Notes: generated by a model not told the origin, from the sequence alone. 64,000 nucleotides of DNA from Thiomicrorhabdus aquaedulcis (GCF_004001325.1 NZ_AP018723.1:1-64000); one strand, 5' to 3'; positions 1 to 7,963 are shown, counted from the first letter of the stretch. Program-made: numbers and translations.

Positions 1-40
1 GTTTGGTATATTCATTTCTCTAAAAAAAGTTGAGCCTTAA

Positions 41-1267
41 ATGTCTAAAATACAAATTCAACCGGGGCAACCACAAGATTATGGTCGTTCGGTTAAATCC
101 CATAAGTTGGCCAAAGCTTACTACACTCTCAATAAGAGTGAGAAACGAGTAATGGAGGCGGCTATCTCTTTGCTAGTAAGTGGGAATCGTAAGGTTGTCA
201 TCACAGCAGACTATTATTCTACCGTTTATGGTGTAGACGCAAGTTACTCTTATAAGACCTTGCAAGCCGCCGGCAGTGGGCTTGTTCGTAAAATCTTAAG
301 GATTAAAAATGACGACGAATCCATTAAAGAAGTAACCTTGTTATCTTCTCAAGAGTATTTCAAAAAAAATGGGGCTTTGGTTCTGGAGTTTAACGAATCA
401 ATACTTCCTCTTCTTCAATCTTTAAAAGAAGATGACAGAACCTTCTTACACCTCAAAGAAACTGCGAATTTTACGAGCATTTACACGTTGCGCTTGTATG
501 ATGTTGCAAAAAGCTGGTGTGACCAATGTGTGAAAACATTTCCTGTTGAGATTGATGAAGTGAAAGCTCAGTTGTCTATCCCTCAGAGCTACAATTACGC
601 GCAAGTTAAAAGCGTAATTTACGCAGGAATGCAACAAATAAACGCATTTACGTCCGTATTTTTGTCCTTTGAGGAAGAGAAAAGAGCCGGTGGAAAAAGA
701 GTTACACACTTGTTGTTTACGGTTGAAAAAAGAAAGTCAAAAGTTGAACTGGGTGACATTATAGAAGGCGAAATCGTTGAAGCCGTTGAGAAGAAGCCTA
801 GAGCGACCGTTCAGAAAAAACCAATTGAGCCACAAGATTTAAAGAACGGGTATCTCTCTAAAGGCTTTACCGATGAAATGTTCGATAATTTAGTCTCCCA
901 CAGGTTGTCACTTAAGCACCAGGATTCTCAGCAATCTATTAATTCGGTTATTAAAGAGTTAATAAAGGCATCTGGTCTTACAAGCTTGCCGATAAAGGAT
1001 GTGCTGCACAAATACTACGCCTCTGGGTGGAAGCGATTTGAAGCAGAGTGGTTTATGTCAAAAAATCCCGCAAGCAATCAGTCGTCAATAGATTTCTCAA
1101 AAACCTCAGACCCGGTTGTTTCGTCGCCGGCTCCAAGGCCTCCTGAAAAACCGTCATTACCCAAAAAAGCAGAACCGCCGCCGCCGCCAAATCAAGAAGA
1201 CGAATACCCTTTGCCAGAAGGCATTCGTTCCCCAAAAGATTTACTAAAAACATTTAACAGGATGTGA
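41..1267 (+). CDS. rep: Rep_3 (RepB-type) plasmid replication initiator
   Basis: Likely initiator that binds iterons at the plasmid origin and recruits host replication proteins. The 408-residue product opens with a winged-helix-like stretch (AYYTLNKSEKRVMEAA near residue 26) and a second one around residues 135-235 (FTSIYTLRLYDVAKSW, then the region after DEVKAQLSIP), the two-domain arrangement of Rep_3 initiators. A proline- and lysine-rich tail (about residues 345-400) is longer than in small Rep_3 proteins. The start ATG follows a weak purine stretch. No iterons are visible in the 40 bases upstream, so the origin is probably to the left of the window. Family assignment is by recognition of sequence features, not a search. 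Confidence 0.85.
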   Translation: MSKIQIQPGQPQDYGRSVKSHKLAKAYYTLNKSEKRVMEAAISLLVSGNRKVVITADYYSTVYGVDASYSYKTLQAAGSGLVRKILRIKNDDESIKEVTLLSSQEYFKKNGALVLEFNESILPLLQSLKEDDRTFLHLKETANFTSIYTLRLYDVAKSWCDQCVKTFPVEIDEVKAQLSIPQSYNYAQVKSVIYAGMQQINAFTSVFLSFEEEKRAGGKRVTHLLFTVEKRKSKVELGDIIEGEIVEAVEKKPRATVQKKPIEPQDLKNGYLSKGFTDEMFDNLVSHRLSLKHQDSQQSINSVIKELIKASGLTSLPIKDVLHKYYASGWKRFEAEWFMSKNPASNQSSIDFSKTSDPVVSSPAPRPPEKPSLPKKAEPPPPPNQEDEYPLPEGIRSPKDLLKTFNRM

Positions 1268-1302
1268 TTATGGATTTTAAAATGCTTTTTCTTGTTGTGA
1301 AA

Positions 1303-1330
1303 TTGACTTATAATTAAATATGGATAATAA
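1303..1330 (+). promoter_or_regulatory. sigma70-type promoter, TTGACT-16-TAATAA
   Basis: TTGACT at 1303-1308, a 16-base spacer and TAATAA at 1325-1330, about 35 bases before the start of the next gene. The same TTGACTTA...16...TAATAA/TATAAT layout occurs at 3682, 45460 and 50303 in this window, which supports it as a real plasmid promoter type. Confidence 0.6.
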
Positions 1331-1368
1331 TGACTTAATACGGTCAAGAAATTCTTAACGGGAGCGAC

Positions 1369-1905
1369 GTGAATCAGTTAGAAGCGTTTTTATTGGCTGC
1401 CGTGGTGCTCGCGTTTTTTGGCGCATTCTTGATGAGAAAAATTAAGAACCCATATCTGTACGCGGTAGTCGCGTTGCCAGGGGTGATTCTCCACGAAGCA
1501 GCTCACCTGGTTATGGCTTATGTCACTTTTGCCAACCCGGTAAGAGTAAGTTTAATTCCCAGTAAGAATTCAGACGGTAGTTGGACGCTCGGTTCGGTAA
1601 CGTGCGCCAACATCCGTTGGTACAACGCATTCCCGGTGGCGGTGGCACCTTTGATACTGTTCATGTCACCGTATTTAAGTTTTCATTTACTAATGGATTC
1701 TGAATTGGATTACCTTCATGTAGGCGCCGTTTTGATTTTAAACATGATAATCACCCATGCAGCCTTCCCGTCTGGCCAGGATTACAAGATAGCCAGCAGT
1801 AAGCTTCTAGGCTCTTTCATTTGGCTAGTGAGCTTGGCCTATATTGGTCTGTCCACTTACCAGATAGAGGGATTATCGCTCGCACTGCCTGGATTAACGG
1901 ATTGA
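1369..1905 (+). CDS. Multi-pass membrane protein with HExxH motif (M50-like)
   Basis: Starts at GTG with GGGAG about six bases upstream. The 178-residue product has an N-terminal transmembrane helix, then GVILHEAAHLVMAY (near residues 38-51), a zinc-metallopeptidase HExxH motif inside a hydrophobic segment, and further membrane helices to the C-terminus. HPSGQDY-like residues (FPSGQDYK near 135) could supply a third metal ligand, as Asp does in site-2-type M50 proteases. This fits an intramembrane or membrane-embedded metallopeptidase fold; substrate unknown. It is transcribed from the promoter just upstream and is followed closely by the next unknown gene. Confidence 0.6.
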   Translation: MNQLEAFLLAAVVLAFFGAFLMRKIKNPYLYAVVALPGVILHEAAHLVMAYVTFANPVRVSLIPSKNSDGSWTLGSVTCANIRWYNAFPVAVAPLILFMSPYLSFHLLMDSELDYLHVGAVLILNMIITHAAFPSGQDYKIASSKLLGSFIWLVSLAYIGLSTYQIEGLSLALPGLTD

Positions 1906-1939
1906 GCCGGTCGTAATTAGTATTAATAAGAGAGGCTTC

Positions 1940-2893
1940 ATGCACGCAGAAAAAACAATTAATTACATTTTAAGTGAAGGCACCGCAGTTTATGAATGTG
2001 GCCTGTCCAGTTATAGCCGGGTTCAATTGGGTAGATTGCTTGGCTTGTCTCAACCAAAGCAGTTTGATAGATTGCTTGTCCAGTTCAAGCTAGGTTGTTG
2101 GATGCTGGGCTTGTTAAATGAAAAGGCGTTGGAGAGTCATAGCAAGTTTATCAACCAACACGTTCTTGTTGAGAGTAAAGAAGAGGGTGGGCAGTTACGA
2201 ACTCAACCGTTGTTTGATGTCCATGCGATTATTAAAAAACTGGAACCTCGTCTCAAAATCGTATCACCGGAGTTTTTCATTCAGCTTTTGAATGAAGCCT
2301 CTCTTGATAGGATGGAAAACATGCTAAAAAACGAAGCCACTTTGTTTCCCAGCGAATTAGCTAACCTCAATTTGATGACGTTGATACCCCTTGAGAGTTT
2401 TCGCTCCTTTGAAGCTGCGGTGGCTGAAATGCTGCAAACCATTGAACGGTTTCGATTTGAGTACAATGTCCTGATTAAGAGTTTATCAAGTTTGTTTGTG
2501 GATGATGACCATACTGAGAAGTCCTTATTTTGGCTAAAGTTCTTTGACCACGACTCGCGTTCAAGAGCGCCTACCTTAAGCGAACTCATTATGGTCTATG
2601 AGCGAGTAAAAGTTCTCAACGAGATGTCGTCGGACGCCATTAGAGAATTGCTTAAAAGCAAGCGCCCAGAGATGCAAAGAGTACGCGTATTTGAAGTTGG
2701 CAAAATAAAACGATTAATGGACAAAGAAGGTATTAATTTAGTGGACGTGCATCACCGACTAGGAATGCATTGTGATATTGCACAGCTTTACCGGGTTTAT
2801 CAGAAGTGGGTTAAAGAGGGTGTGTATGTAGAATACTGGAAGCGACGTAATCCCGCCTTACCAGGCCTGGTTAGTTCTCTCGCTGAGAGTTAA
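1940..2893 (+). CDS. Hypothetical protein, 317 aa
   Basis: I do not recognise a family. The ATG at 1940 follows AAGAGAGGC. The product is soluble, helical and charged with no signal peptide. Residues 28-45 (QLGRLLGLSQPKQFDRLL) could be a helix-turn-helix-like segment, and the C-terminal part (LMDKEGINLVDVHHRLG...) also looks like a small helical DNA-binding or recognition module, but neither is firm. It lies 34 bases after the HExxH membrane gene and probably shares its transcript. Near its 3' end it carries the 12-bp palindrome ACCAGGCCTGGT (2860-2871) and a TCTCGCTGAGA motif (2878-2888). Confidence 0.55.
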   Translation: MHAEKTINYILSEGTAVYECGLSSYSRVQLGRLLGLSQPKQFDRLLVQFKLGCWMLGLLNEKALESHSKFINQHVLVESKEEGGQLRTQPLFDVHAIIKKLEPRLKIVSPEFFIQLLNEASLDRMENMLKNEATLFPSELANLNLMTLIPLESFRSFEAAVAEMLQTIERFRFEYNVLIKSLSSLFVDDDHTEKSLFWLKFFDHDSRSRAPTLSELIMVYERVKVLNEMSSDAIRELLKSKRPEMQRVRVFEVGKIKRLMDKEGINLVDVHHRLGMHCDIAQLYRVYQKWVKEGVYVEYWKRRNPALPGLVSSLAES

Positions 2894-2952
2894 TGTTTCG
2901 TCGTATAGACTTCTCAAAAAAGGGAAAAATTAATAACCATCTTTCGTTATGT

Positions 2953-3012
2953 GAACTACTCCCCCCAAGTTAGCAAGCTAACGCCTGGACACTATCCATC
3001 TCCACCCAAATT
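2953..3012. repeat. 60-bp repeat, copy A (inverted partner at 46722-46781)
   Basis: Compared with the reverse complement of 46722-46781, this stretch matches at about 50 of 60 positions with no internal gap. It contains a perfect inverted repeat, GTTAGC-AA-GCTAAC. It sits in the gap between the 317-aa gene and the DUF4160 gene. Origin unknown. Confidence 0.7.
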
Positions 3013-3073
3013 AAAAATTCTGAGTGGAGAAAAATATGTAGCTGTATTTGTTTAAATTAAAAAAGGTTTCAAA

Positions 3074-3334
3074 ATGCCAACAATCAGTTCGTTCTACGGT
3101 ATCATTATTCAAATGTTTTATGGTGACCACGCCCCACCACACATTCATGTTAAATACAGCGGGAATAATGCGGTGGTTGATTTTCAAAAAATGGAAATAA
3201 TTAAAGGTTTTTTGCCGCGTCGAGCTGCAAACTTGGTATTAGACTGGGTAGAGTTGCATCAACCTGAACTAATGGAGGATTGGGAGCTTTGCTCGAACCA
3301 CCAAGAGCCAAACCCAATTGCACCCTTGGAGTAA
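3074..3334 (+). CDS. DUF4160 domain protein
   Basis: An 86-residue protein with the DUF4160 signature: MPTISSFYGIIIQMFYGDHA followed by PPHIHVKY and the conserved EIIKGFLPRRAANLVLDWVE stretch. Preceded by AAAAAGG at a good spacing. The next gene starts four bases after its stop and encodes a DUF2442 protein, a pairing seen widely in bacterial genomes and often suspected of toxin-antitoxin-like behaviour, though the biochemical role is not established. Small accessory pair, likely mobile cargo. Confidence 0.85.
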   Translation: MPTISSFYGIIIQMFYGDHAPPHIHVKYSGNNAVVDFQKMEIIKGFLPRRAANLVLDWVELHQPELMEDWELCSNHQEPNPIAPLE

Positions 3335-3337
3335 GCT

Positions 3338-3592
3338 ATGGAATGGGACGTAACAGAAGTTAGTGTAAAGGCAGACAATACCCTTTTTGTTTGCTTTAAG
3401 GATGGCGTTCAAGGAACTGTCGAATTTACCAACTCTTTTTTTTATGGTGTTTTTGAACGACTAAGAGACCCCCAAGAGTTCCGTCAAGTAAGCGTTGTTG
3501 AAGGTGTTGTTACATGGCCAGGTGAATTGGATTTGGCTCCTGATGCGATGCACGAAGAGATTAAAAAAAATGGCAATTGGGTGTTAAATTAG
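3338..3592 (+). CDS. DUF2442 domain protein
   Basis: 84 residues, with the DUF2442 pattern: an N-terminal beta-rich half reading out 'FKDGVQGTVEFT' and a C-terminal 'VTWPGELDLAPDAMHEEI' motif. It is translated four bases after the DUF4160 stop codon, so the two are co-transcribed and probably co-translated. The bidirectional terminator at 3627-3672 closes the unit. Function unknown; partner of the upstream gene by context. Confidence 0.85.
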   Translation: MEWDVTEVSVKADNTLFVCFKDGVQGTVEFTNSFFYGVFERLRDPQEFRQVSVVEGVVTWPGELDLAPDAMHEEIKKNGNWVLN

Positions 3593-3626
3593 CAGCAAAG
3601 TCACCGCCAAAACTCTCATCAAGAAT

Positions 3627-3672
3627 AAAAATCCATTGACCTAATCCTAAAATTAGAAATGGATTTTTTTTG
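3627..3672 (+). terminator. Rho-independent terminator after the DUF4160/DUF2442 pair
   Basis: AAATCCATT pairs with AATGGATTT across a loop of about 17 bases and is followed by a run of Ts. An A-run precedes the 5' arm, so it may act in both directions. Confidence 0.75.
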
Positions 3673-3681
3673 GTTTTTATA

Positions 3682-3709
3682 TTGACTTAAATATGAAAAT
3701 GAATAATAA
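3682..3709 (+). promoter_or_regulatory. Promoter of the recT/exonuclease operon
   Basis: TTGACT at 3682-3687, spacer of 16, TAATAA at 3704-3709. It lies directly after the terminator and about 50 bases before the recT start. Confidence 0.65.
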
Positions 3710-3760
3710 TAAACTCAGTCAAAAGGGGAACAGTTCCTCTCTCAAATACTGGAGAAAATC

Positions 3761-4771
3761 ATGTCAAATCAAGTCACCGTTATCAACCAAGTTTTAAGTA
3801 ACTCAAAGCAAGACTTAGTTAATCTGTTGCCGGCTCATATTAAAGTAGAAAACTTCATGCAGATTTGCCAAACAGCGGCAATGGTCAATCCAGACTTGCA
3901 AACATGTACAGCCAGCTCATTAGCCCAGGCATTCATTCAGTGCGCCAAAGACGGCCTAGTTCCAGACGGCAAAGAAGCGGCCATCGTCATCTACAACAAA
4001 AAACAAGGTTCAAATTGGGTGGCTAATGCCCAGTACCAACCGATGATTGACGGCATTTTAAAACGCTTGAGACAGTCGGGTGAAGTGCCTTACATTTCTG
4101 CAAAAGTCGTCTACACCGAAGACCAATTTGATACTGGGATGGACATTAATGGCGAGTATTTGTCTTTCAAGCCTAATTACAATTCAAAAAACCGGACAAA
4201 CAACGACATCAAATTAGTGTTCGCTATGGCCAAGCTAAAAAATGGCGAAGCCATTATTGAAGTGATGACGCTCGAAGACGTACAGCGGATTATGATGCTG
4301 TCCAAATCAGCTATTGATACCAAGACAGGCAAGTTGAACGAGTGGTCGGTGTGGGGTAAGTTCTTTGACCGTATGGCCTTAAAAACCGTTCTTCACCGTT
4401 TGGCCAAAAGATTGCCAAACTCCTCAGAAGTGATGGAAATGCTAGAGCGCGAAATCCAAGTTCGTGAAATTAAAAACGGACGTTTTGAGGAAATCACCCC
4501 AGTACAGACCGCACCTTCAGTTTCAGTTGAGAAAATTGAAGAGTTGAAAAAAATGGTGGCATCGAGCCGAAGCAACGAAGCCCAAATGTTCGCATTCATC
4601 TCCTCCGTTTCTCAGCGTACTGTGAATTCCTACCAAGATTTAGACGCTGTGCAATACGAAAATTTGGTCTCTATGATTGAGAAAAAAATCCAAAAAAACG
4701 TCCAGCAGCAACGCGAAGCTGATATGCAAGGCAACGTTTTGAACGGTGAATTTGTTCAAGCCACCGCTTGA
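3761..4771 (+). CDS. recT: RecT-family single-strand annealing protein
   Basis: Annealing recombinase that coats single-stranded DNA made by a partner exonuclease and pairs it with homologous DNA. The 336-residue product has the RecT core: 'MVNPDLQTCTASSLAQAF' (about 45-63), 'CAKDGLVPDGKEAAIVIY' (about 67-85), 'QYQPMIDGILKRLRQSG' (about 94-111) and a conserved 'WSVWGKFFDRMALKTVLHRL' stretch (about 196-216). The C-terminal 100 residues are charged and less conserved. ATG preceded by CTGGAGAAAATC. The exonuclease gene follows immediately, giving a lambda Red-like pair, as found in IncA/C and SXT-type elements. Confidence 0.93.
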   Translation: MSNQVTVINQVLSNSKQDLVNLLPAHIKVENFMQICQTAAMVNPDLQTCTASSLAQAFIQCAKDGLVPDGKEAAIVIYNKKQGSNWVANAQYQPMIDGILKRLRQSGEVPYISAKVVYTEDQFDTGMDINGEYLSFKPNYNSKNRTNNDIKLVFAMAKLKNGEAIIEVMTLEDVQRIMMLSKSAIDTKTGKLNEWSVWGKFFDRMALKTVLHRLAKRLPNSSEVMEMLEREIQVREIKNGRFEEITPVQTAPSVSVEKIEELKKMVASSRSNEAQMFAFISSVSQRTVNSYQDLDAVQYENLVSMIEKKIQKNVQQQREADMQGNVLNGEFVQATA

Positions 4772-4784
4772 TAGGGGATTTGTG

Positions 4785-5918
4785 ATGCAAACTGAATTTG
4801 TTACTGAATTTGTAAACCTGGTTCAAGGGTCTCTTGAATGGCTAGAGTTCCGCAAGAACCATTACCCTGCGTCTGAAGCGCCTTCAATGATGGGTGAAAG
4901 CAAGTTCGAGCCGCTCAAGCCCGAAGACCTTGCTTTAATCCGACTAGGATTGAAAGCGGTGGTCGTCAGCGATTATCAGCAAACTATTTTCGACAATGGC
5001 CATGAGACCGAAGAGTGCGCTCGCCCGCTGGTCGCGATGCTTATTAACGAACCGCTGGCCAATACGACGTGTCGAATGAACGTGCCGTCTTTGTCCATGA
5101 TGCTGTCTGCCAGTCTTGATGGGATTACGTTTGATGGCGACACTTTGTTTGAACACAAACAATGGAACGAGTCATTGGCAGAAGATGTTCGCAACAAGAG
5201 TTTAACGCCTGCGTATACCTGGCAGCTTGAGCAGCAATTGTTGGTTTCTGGCGCTAAAAAAGTCATTTTCGTTACTTCAGATGCCTTCAAGCTACCGGCG
5301 GAAGACCTTGAACAGTTTCGAGATTCACTGGTTACGTTCAGCGAAGAGCAAATCGACGAAGCCGGCGTAAGATTCCATTACGCGGCCAACCACTTTGAAT
5401 ACATGGAATACACGCCTCAACCGGGTAAAGCGCAAGAGCTAATTAAAGGCTGGGAAAACTTTGAACAGACCGTTGCGGAAGTTTTGGTCGATAACGACGT
5501 TTGGGCAAGCCTGGCGGACGAATATCTTGCCGCGAAAAAAGAGCTTGATGTATTGATGGCTCAAAAAGACGCGATTGAAAGTCGCATGGAGCCGTTCAAA
5601 AAAGCGTTGATTAACAGCGCCAAGAGCGCCGGCTCTATCAAAATGATTGGCAGTGGGGTAGAGGTTTCAAGAATGACCCGTAAAGGTGGCTTGGATGAAA
5701 AAAGCTTGCTCCAGTTCATGTCCGCCGAAGAGTTGGATTCGTGCCGTAAAGCCGAATCTTCTTCTTGGCAAGTAAAAGCCGCCAAAAACAAACCCACGCC
5801 TGAGCAAATTAAAAACGCAAAAGCGATACAAGCCAAGCACGGCAACAAACAAAGCAATCAAGTCCCAGCGGTCATGCCTAATAGAAATGTCATGGAAGCC
5901 GGCTTGTTCAACTTCTAA
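4785..5918 (+). CDS. YqaJ/lambda-exonuclease-type recombination nuclease
   Basis: Likely 5'-3' double-strand exonuclease that supplies single strands to RecT. The N-terminal 'VQGSLEWLEFRKNHYPASEA' is the YqaJ family opening, and the PD-(D/E)xK residues are visible as LDG (Asp near 112) and FEHK (Glu near 123, Lys near 125). I chose ATG 4785, which has AGGGGA at proper spacing; a GTG at 4746 is in frame but lies inside recT and lacks a site. A coiled-coil region (about 255-300) precedes the C-terminal third. The protein ends in GLFNF, a C-terminal pattern shared with four unrelated proteins in this window. Confidence 0.9.
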   Translation: MQTEFVTEFVNLVQGSLEWLEFRKNHYPASEAPSMMGESKFEPLKPEDLALIRLGLKAVVVSDYQQTIFDNGHETEECARPLVAMLINEPLANTTCRMNVPSLSMMLSASLDGITFDGDTLFEHKQWNESLAEDVRNKSLTPAYTWQLEQQLLVSGAKKVIFVTSDAFKLPAEDLEQFRDSLVTFSEEQIDEAGVRFHYAANHFEYMEYTPQPGKAQELIKGWENFEQTVAEVLVDNDVWASLADEYLAAKKELDVLMAQKDAIESRMEPFKKALINSAKSAGSIKMIGSGVEVSRMTRKGGLDEKSLLQFMSAEELDSCRKAESSSWQVKAAKNKPTPEQIKNAKAIQAKHGNKQSNQVPAVMPNRNVMEAGLFNF

Positions 5919-5925
5919 TTGAATT

Positions 5926-6402
5926 ATGGGCATCCCACTGTCGCAAGTGAAACAAATTCTCGGCGAGAGAGCGTTTGAGCAGATTAAAAGACGCTTAAAG
6001 CCAGCGCCAACAAAAACAAAGTCGGCAGGCGCTTCTCCTAACAAGAGAAAAGCAATTAATCCAGCAGAAGAGGCGCTTTTTGTACTATTAAATGACGTGT
6101 TTGAGCCAGAACATCCAGTTCAGCGTGAAGTATGCTTGTGCCTGGATATTGGTCGCAAATGGCGCTCTGATTTTGTCATAGAGAGTTTAAAGGTGACTTT
6201 TGAAATGGATGGTTGGGAGTCACATGGAAAATATCTGGAATCGTTTAAAAACGAGCGAGAAAAGAGTTTTGAGGTGTTTATGCACGGTTATAGCACGATT
6301 CGCATCTACGCATCTGAAGTGCTTACCAGGCCTGGTATTGTTAAAGACAAATTAATTAGGGCAAAAGCCTTGTTGCAAGAAAAAAAAGGGGGGGTTAGGT
6401 GA
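5926..6402 (+). CDS. DUF559/VSR-like PD-(D/E)xK endonuclease-fold protein
   Basis: 158 residues. After a basic N-terminal region (about 1-45) it shows a restriction-endonuclease-like core: AEEALFVLL, then RKWRSDFVI (Asp82), VTFEMDGWESH (Glu93, Asp95) and a final segment 'EVFMHGYSTIRIYASEVL'. The D...E-x-D spacing with a following His matches DUF559/very-short-patch-repair-like nucleases. It starts seven bases after the exonuclease stop, so it belongs to the recombination operon and may process branched or damaged DNA. Role inferred from fold and context. The palindrome ACCAGGCCTGGT lies at 6325-6336 inside the gene. Confidence 0.7.
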   Translation: MGIPLSQVKQILGERAFEQIKRRLKPAPTKTKSAGASPNKRKAINPAEEALFVLLNDVFEPEHPVQREVCLCLDIGRKWRSDFVIESLKVTFEMDGWESHGKYLESFKNEREKSFEVFMHGYSTIRIYASEVLTRPGIVKDKLIRAKALLQEKKGGVR

Positions 6403-6527
6403 ATATTGAACGAAAGATAATTCTTGCTGAGATTGTGTTAGTTTCAGGGTTTTTAACGGTAATGATTGGCCTACTTGTATTTTTCTCGCAAGGAGAAATA
6501 ACCCAAATATTCCACGGTGGAAATTAA
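6399..6527 (+). CDS. Small single-pass membrane protein, 42 aa
   Basis: Starts at GTG 6399, overlapping the previous stop (GTGA), behind a G-rich run that can act as a ribosome site. The product has a short charged N-terminus (MNIERK), one hydrophobic helix (about residues 7-30) and a short polar tail. Too short for a homology call. The coupling to its neighbours on both sides and the compact spacing are the main support. Confidence 0.5.
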   Translation: MNIERKIILAEIVLVSGFLTVMIGLLVFFSQGEITQIFHGGN

Positions 6528-6529
6528 TT

Positions 6530-6805
6530 GTGGCAGGAGTCGTCACCAAAGAGCTTCAGCTAATACGGCAGGCGCTATCAAAAACAACCAAAGAAGAACG
6601 GCTCGCTATTCTTGGTGAGAATGAGGCTTTAAAAGCTAGATTTGCGTCCATCTGGGGAAGCGGCGCTGTTTGTGCAAGGTGTCAATTTTTTCAAGCCTTG
6701 GGTGGGTTTGGCTCGGGGTTAAATGGTGCTTGCTCAAAAGTGGCAAAAGCCGACTACACCAGGCCTGAAGAGTCGTGCGGGCAGTTTGAGAAGAAAACAC
6801 TTTAA
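6530..6805 (+). CDS. Hypothetical four-cysteine protein, 91 aa
   Basis: GTG start two bases after the preceding stop. The first 45 residues are helical and charged; the second half carries CARC (about 49-52), then two more cysteines (GACSK and ESCGQF), a spacing compatible with a zinc or iron-sulfur knuckle. I do not recognise the family. It belongs to the downstream part of the recT operon. It contains ten bases of the dispersed palindrome (ACCAGGCCTG near 6748). Confidence 0.55.
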   Translation: MAGVVTKELQLIRQALSKTTKEERLAILGENEALKARFASIWGSGAVCARCQFFQALGGFGSGLNGACSKVAKADYTRPEESCGQFEKKTL

Positions 6806-6880
6806 TTGCTCATGGGCACTCGCAATTACGCTAATGGGCGTGTACAGAATAATTTTTGACACTTAGATAGGATTACTAAA

Positions 6881-7147
6881 GTGGTAGCGCCATACAAAAA
6901 TATTTATTTCAGAAAGCGCGGTACAGGGTTCATCATCTTTAAGACCTTTGACAAAAATGGTAAAGAATTATGGTACGAGACATCCACTCTTGACAAGAAA
7001 TTGAGAAGACTCGGTAAAGATACCGCAACGGGCGCGTTAAAAAGATGGTGGTACAGTTACGAGGGATTAGAAGAGCTTGACCGTAAGTCCGTAGACTTAG
7101 ATTTCAAAGCTGGCTTTTTGAATCACATCATCAAAAAGCAAAGTTAA
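6881..7147 (+). CDS. Hypothetical protein, 88 aa
   Basis: GTG start (6881) with a GGATTACTAAA stretch upstream. Small, basic and beta-rich at the N-terminus (NIYFRKRGTGFIIFKTF), then a helical Lys/Arg-rich middle. No family recognised. It is the last gene before the hairpin at 7149-7182. Confidence 0.5.
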   Translation: MVAPYKNIYFRKRGTGFIIFKTFDKNGKELWYETSTLDKKLRRLGKDTATGALKRWWYSYEGLEELDRKSVDLDFKAGFLNHIIKKQS

Positions 7148-7148
7148 A

Positions 7149-7182
7149 AAGCCCCCTTAACCGGTTAAAATTAAGGAGGCTT
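7149..7182 (-). terminator. Hairpin, terminator-like towards the left
   Basis: AAGCCCCCTTAA (7149-7160) pairs with TTAAGGAGGCTT (7171-7182), one mismatch. The A-run before the left arm becomes a U-run only on the minus strand, so it best suits leftward transcription; a weaker stop for the plus strand is also possible. Confidence 0.5.
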
Positions 7183-7184
7183 GG

Positions 7185-7243
7185 CTACCTGTTCGGTAGT
7201 GAACAACTAACACATATAATTTACTAAGCTGCTTGTTCAGCAG
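7185..7243 (+). promoter_or_regulatory. Twin hairpins with identical TGTTC loops upstream of the RHH gene
   Basis: CTACC-TGTTC-GGTAG (7185-7199) and CTGCT-TGTTC-AGCAG (7229-7243) flank GAACA (7201-7205), which is complementary to both loops. Either loop could therefore form a pseudoknot or loop contact with the same GAACA. Confidence 0.4.
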
Positions 7244-7271
7244 TTGTTTAATAATAAAGGTTCCTCACTAA

Positions 7272-7460
7272 ATGTCAAACAAGAATGGCTATGCTGGAAA
7301 TAAAAATGCAAGAAAAGAGAAAACCAATAGCGAATCCATCAGTTTTCGCATGACGAAAGAAGAGAAATCTTCATGGGAAGAAGCAGCACTTCCGGGCAAG
7401 TTATCCGACTGGATAAGAAACACGTTAAATGCTGCGGCAAGAGATAACAGCCAGAAATAA
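7272..7460 (+). CDS. Putative ribbon-helix-helix protein, 62 aa
   Basis: After a Lys/Asn-rich N-terminus, the segment 'SESISFRMTKEEKSSWEEAA' followed by LSDWIRNTLNAAAR matches the beta-strand, helix, helix plan of small ribbon-helix-helix DNA-binding proteins and of relaxosome accessory proteins. AAAGG precedes the ATG. The last third overlaps the tail of the oppositely oriented gene at 7339-7947, so one of the two C-termini may be different from what is listed. Role (regulator or mobilisation accessory) is inference. Confidence 0.5.
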   Translation: MSNKNGYAGNKNARKEKTNSESISFRMTKEEKSSWEEAALPGKLSDWIRNTLNAAARDNSQK

Positions 7461-7947
7461 GACTTTCCTGGCTGTGTTTTAAGTGCGGTCTAAAAAAGAG
7501 CCGGCGGGTTTTAGGGTTAAATTCTTTAACAATCGTTAAATTTTTCATTGCATTTGAAGCCCAAGATGATGGAACGAAAATAGATTCGTTTATCTCTTTA
7601 ATTTGCTCGGGATTATTACAAACAATATCTATCCTTAGCCTATAGTCTTTTTCGCCCATTGTATGTCCTCTATGAGCGATTTCCAGTACAACCTCAGCTT
7701 GCACCAACGATTGGTGAATTTCTTCCCTCGTTTCTTCATTAATAAACGTGTAATTTCCAAATTTAGATAAAAGAAAAAATGAGCGTGGCTTAAATTTAAA
7801 CTGATTTAGTTGAGGGCTGGCAATAAAATCAGGTAAATATCGGTTAATGCCTTTTTCTAGTGTATCCAAGGTTCTAAAGTTAATTGGAGAATTGAAAACC
7901 TTGAACCGGTCTTCGTAATGGTCGTACACACTTAACACTCTTAGCAT
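7339..7947 (-). CDS. Hypothetical protein downstream of the chemoreceptor
   Basis: About 202 residues from ATG 7947, which has AAAAAGG upstream and lies 16 bases after the chemoreceptor stop, so it is in the same leftward operon. The first 85 residues (MLRVLSVYDHYEDRF..., then PRSFFLLSKFGNYTF) loosely resemble the small non-structural VP5 protein of gokushoviruses (YD...F...P...F.L..+G.+), but this is a weak pattern match. The C-terminal 60 residues overlap the ribbon-helix-helix gene on the other strand and have an untypical composition. Confidence 0.45.
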   Translation of the reverse strand: MLRVLSVYDHYEDRFKVFNSPINFRTLDTLEKGINRYLPDFIASPQLNQFKFKPRSFFLLSKFGNYTFINEETREEIHQSLVQAEVVLEIAHRGHTMGEKDYRLRIDIVCNNPEQIKEINESIFVPSSWASNAMKNLTIVKEFNPKTRRLFFRPHLKHSQESLISGCYLLPQHLTCFLSSRITCPEVLLLPMKISLLSSCEN

Positions 7948-7963
7948 GATTAGTACCTTTTTG

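Noticed and set aside
1-40. Iterons or origin of replication
   Set aside because: Only 40 bases lie upstream of rep and no direct repeats are visible there; the gaps downstream of rep show none either. The origin is probably outside the window.
2953-3012. Integron attC site
   Set aside because: GTTAGC/GCTAAC-like half-sites are present, but the spacing and extra-helical bases of attC are not, and no integron integrase is in the window.
7148-7271. oriT next to a mobilisation-like ribbon-helix-helix gene
   Set aside because: Hairpins are present, but there is no relaxase gene and no nic-type consensus in the window, so an oriT call is not supported.
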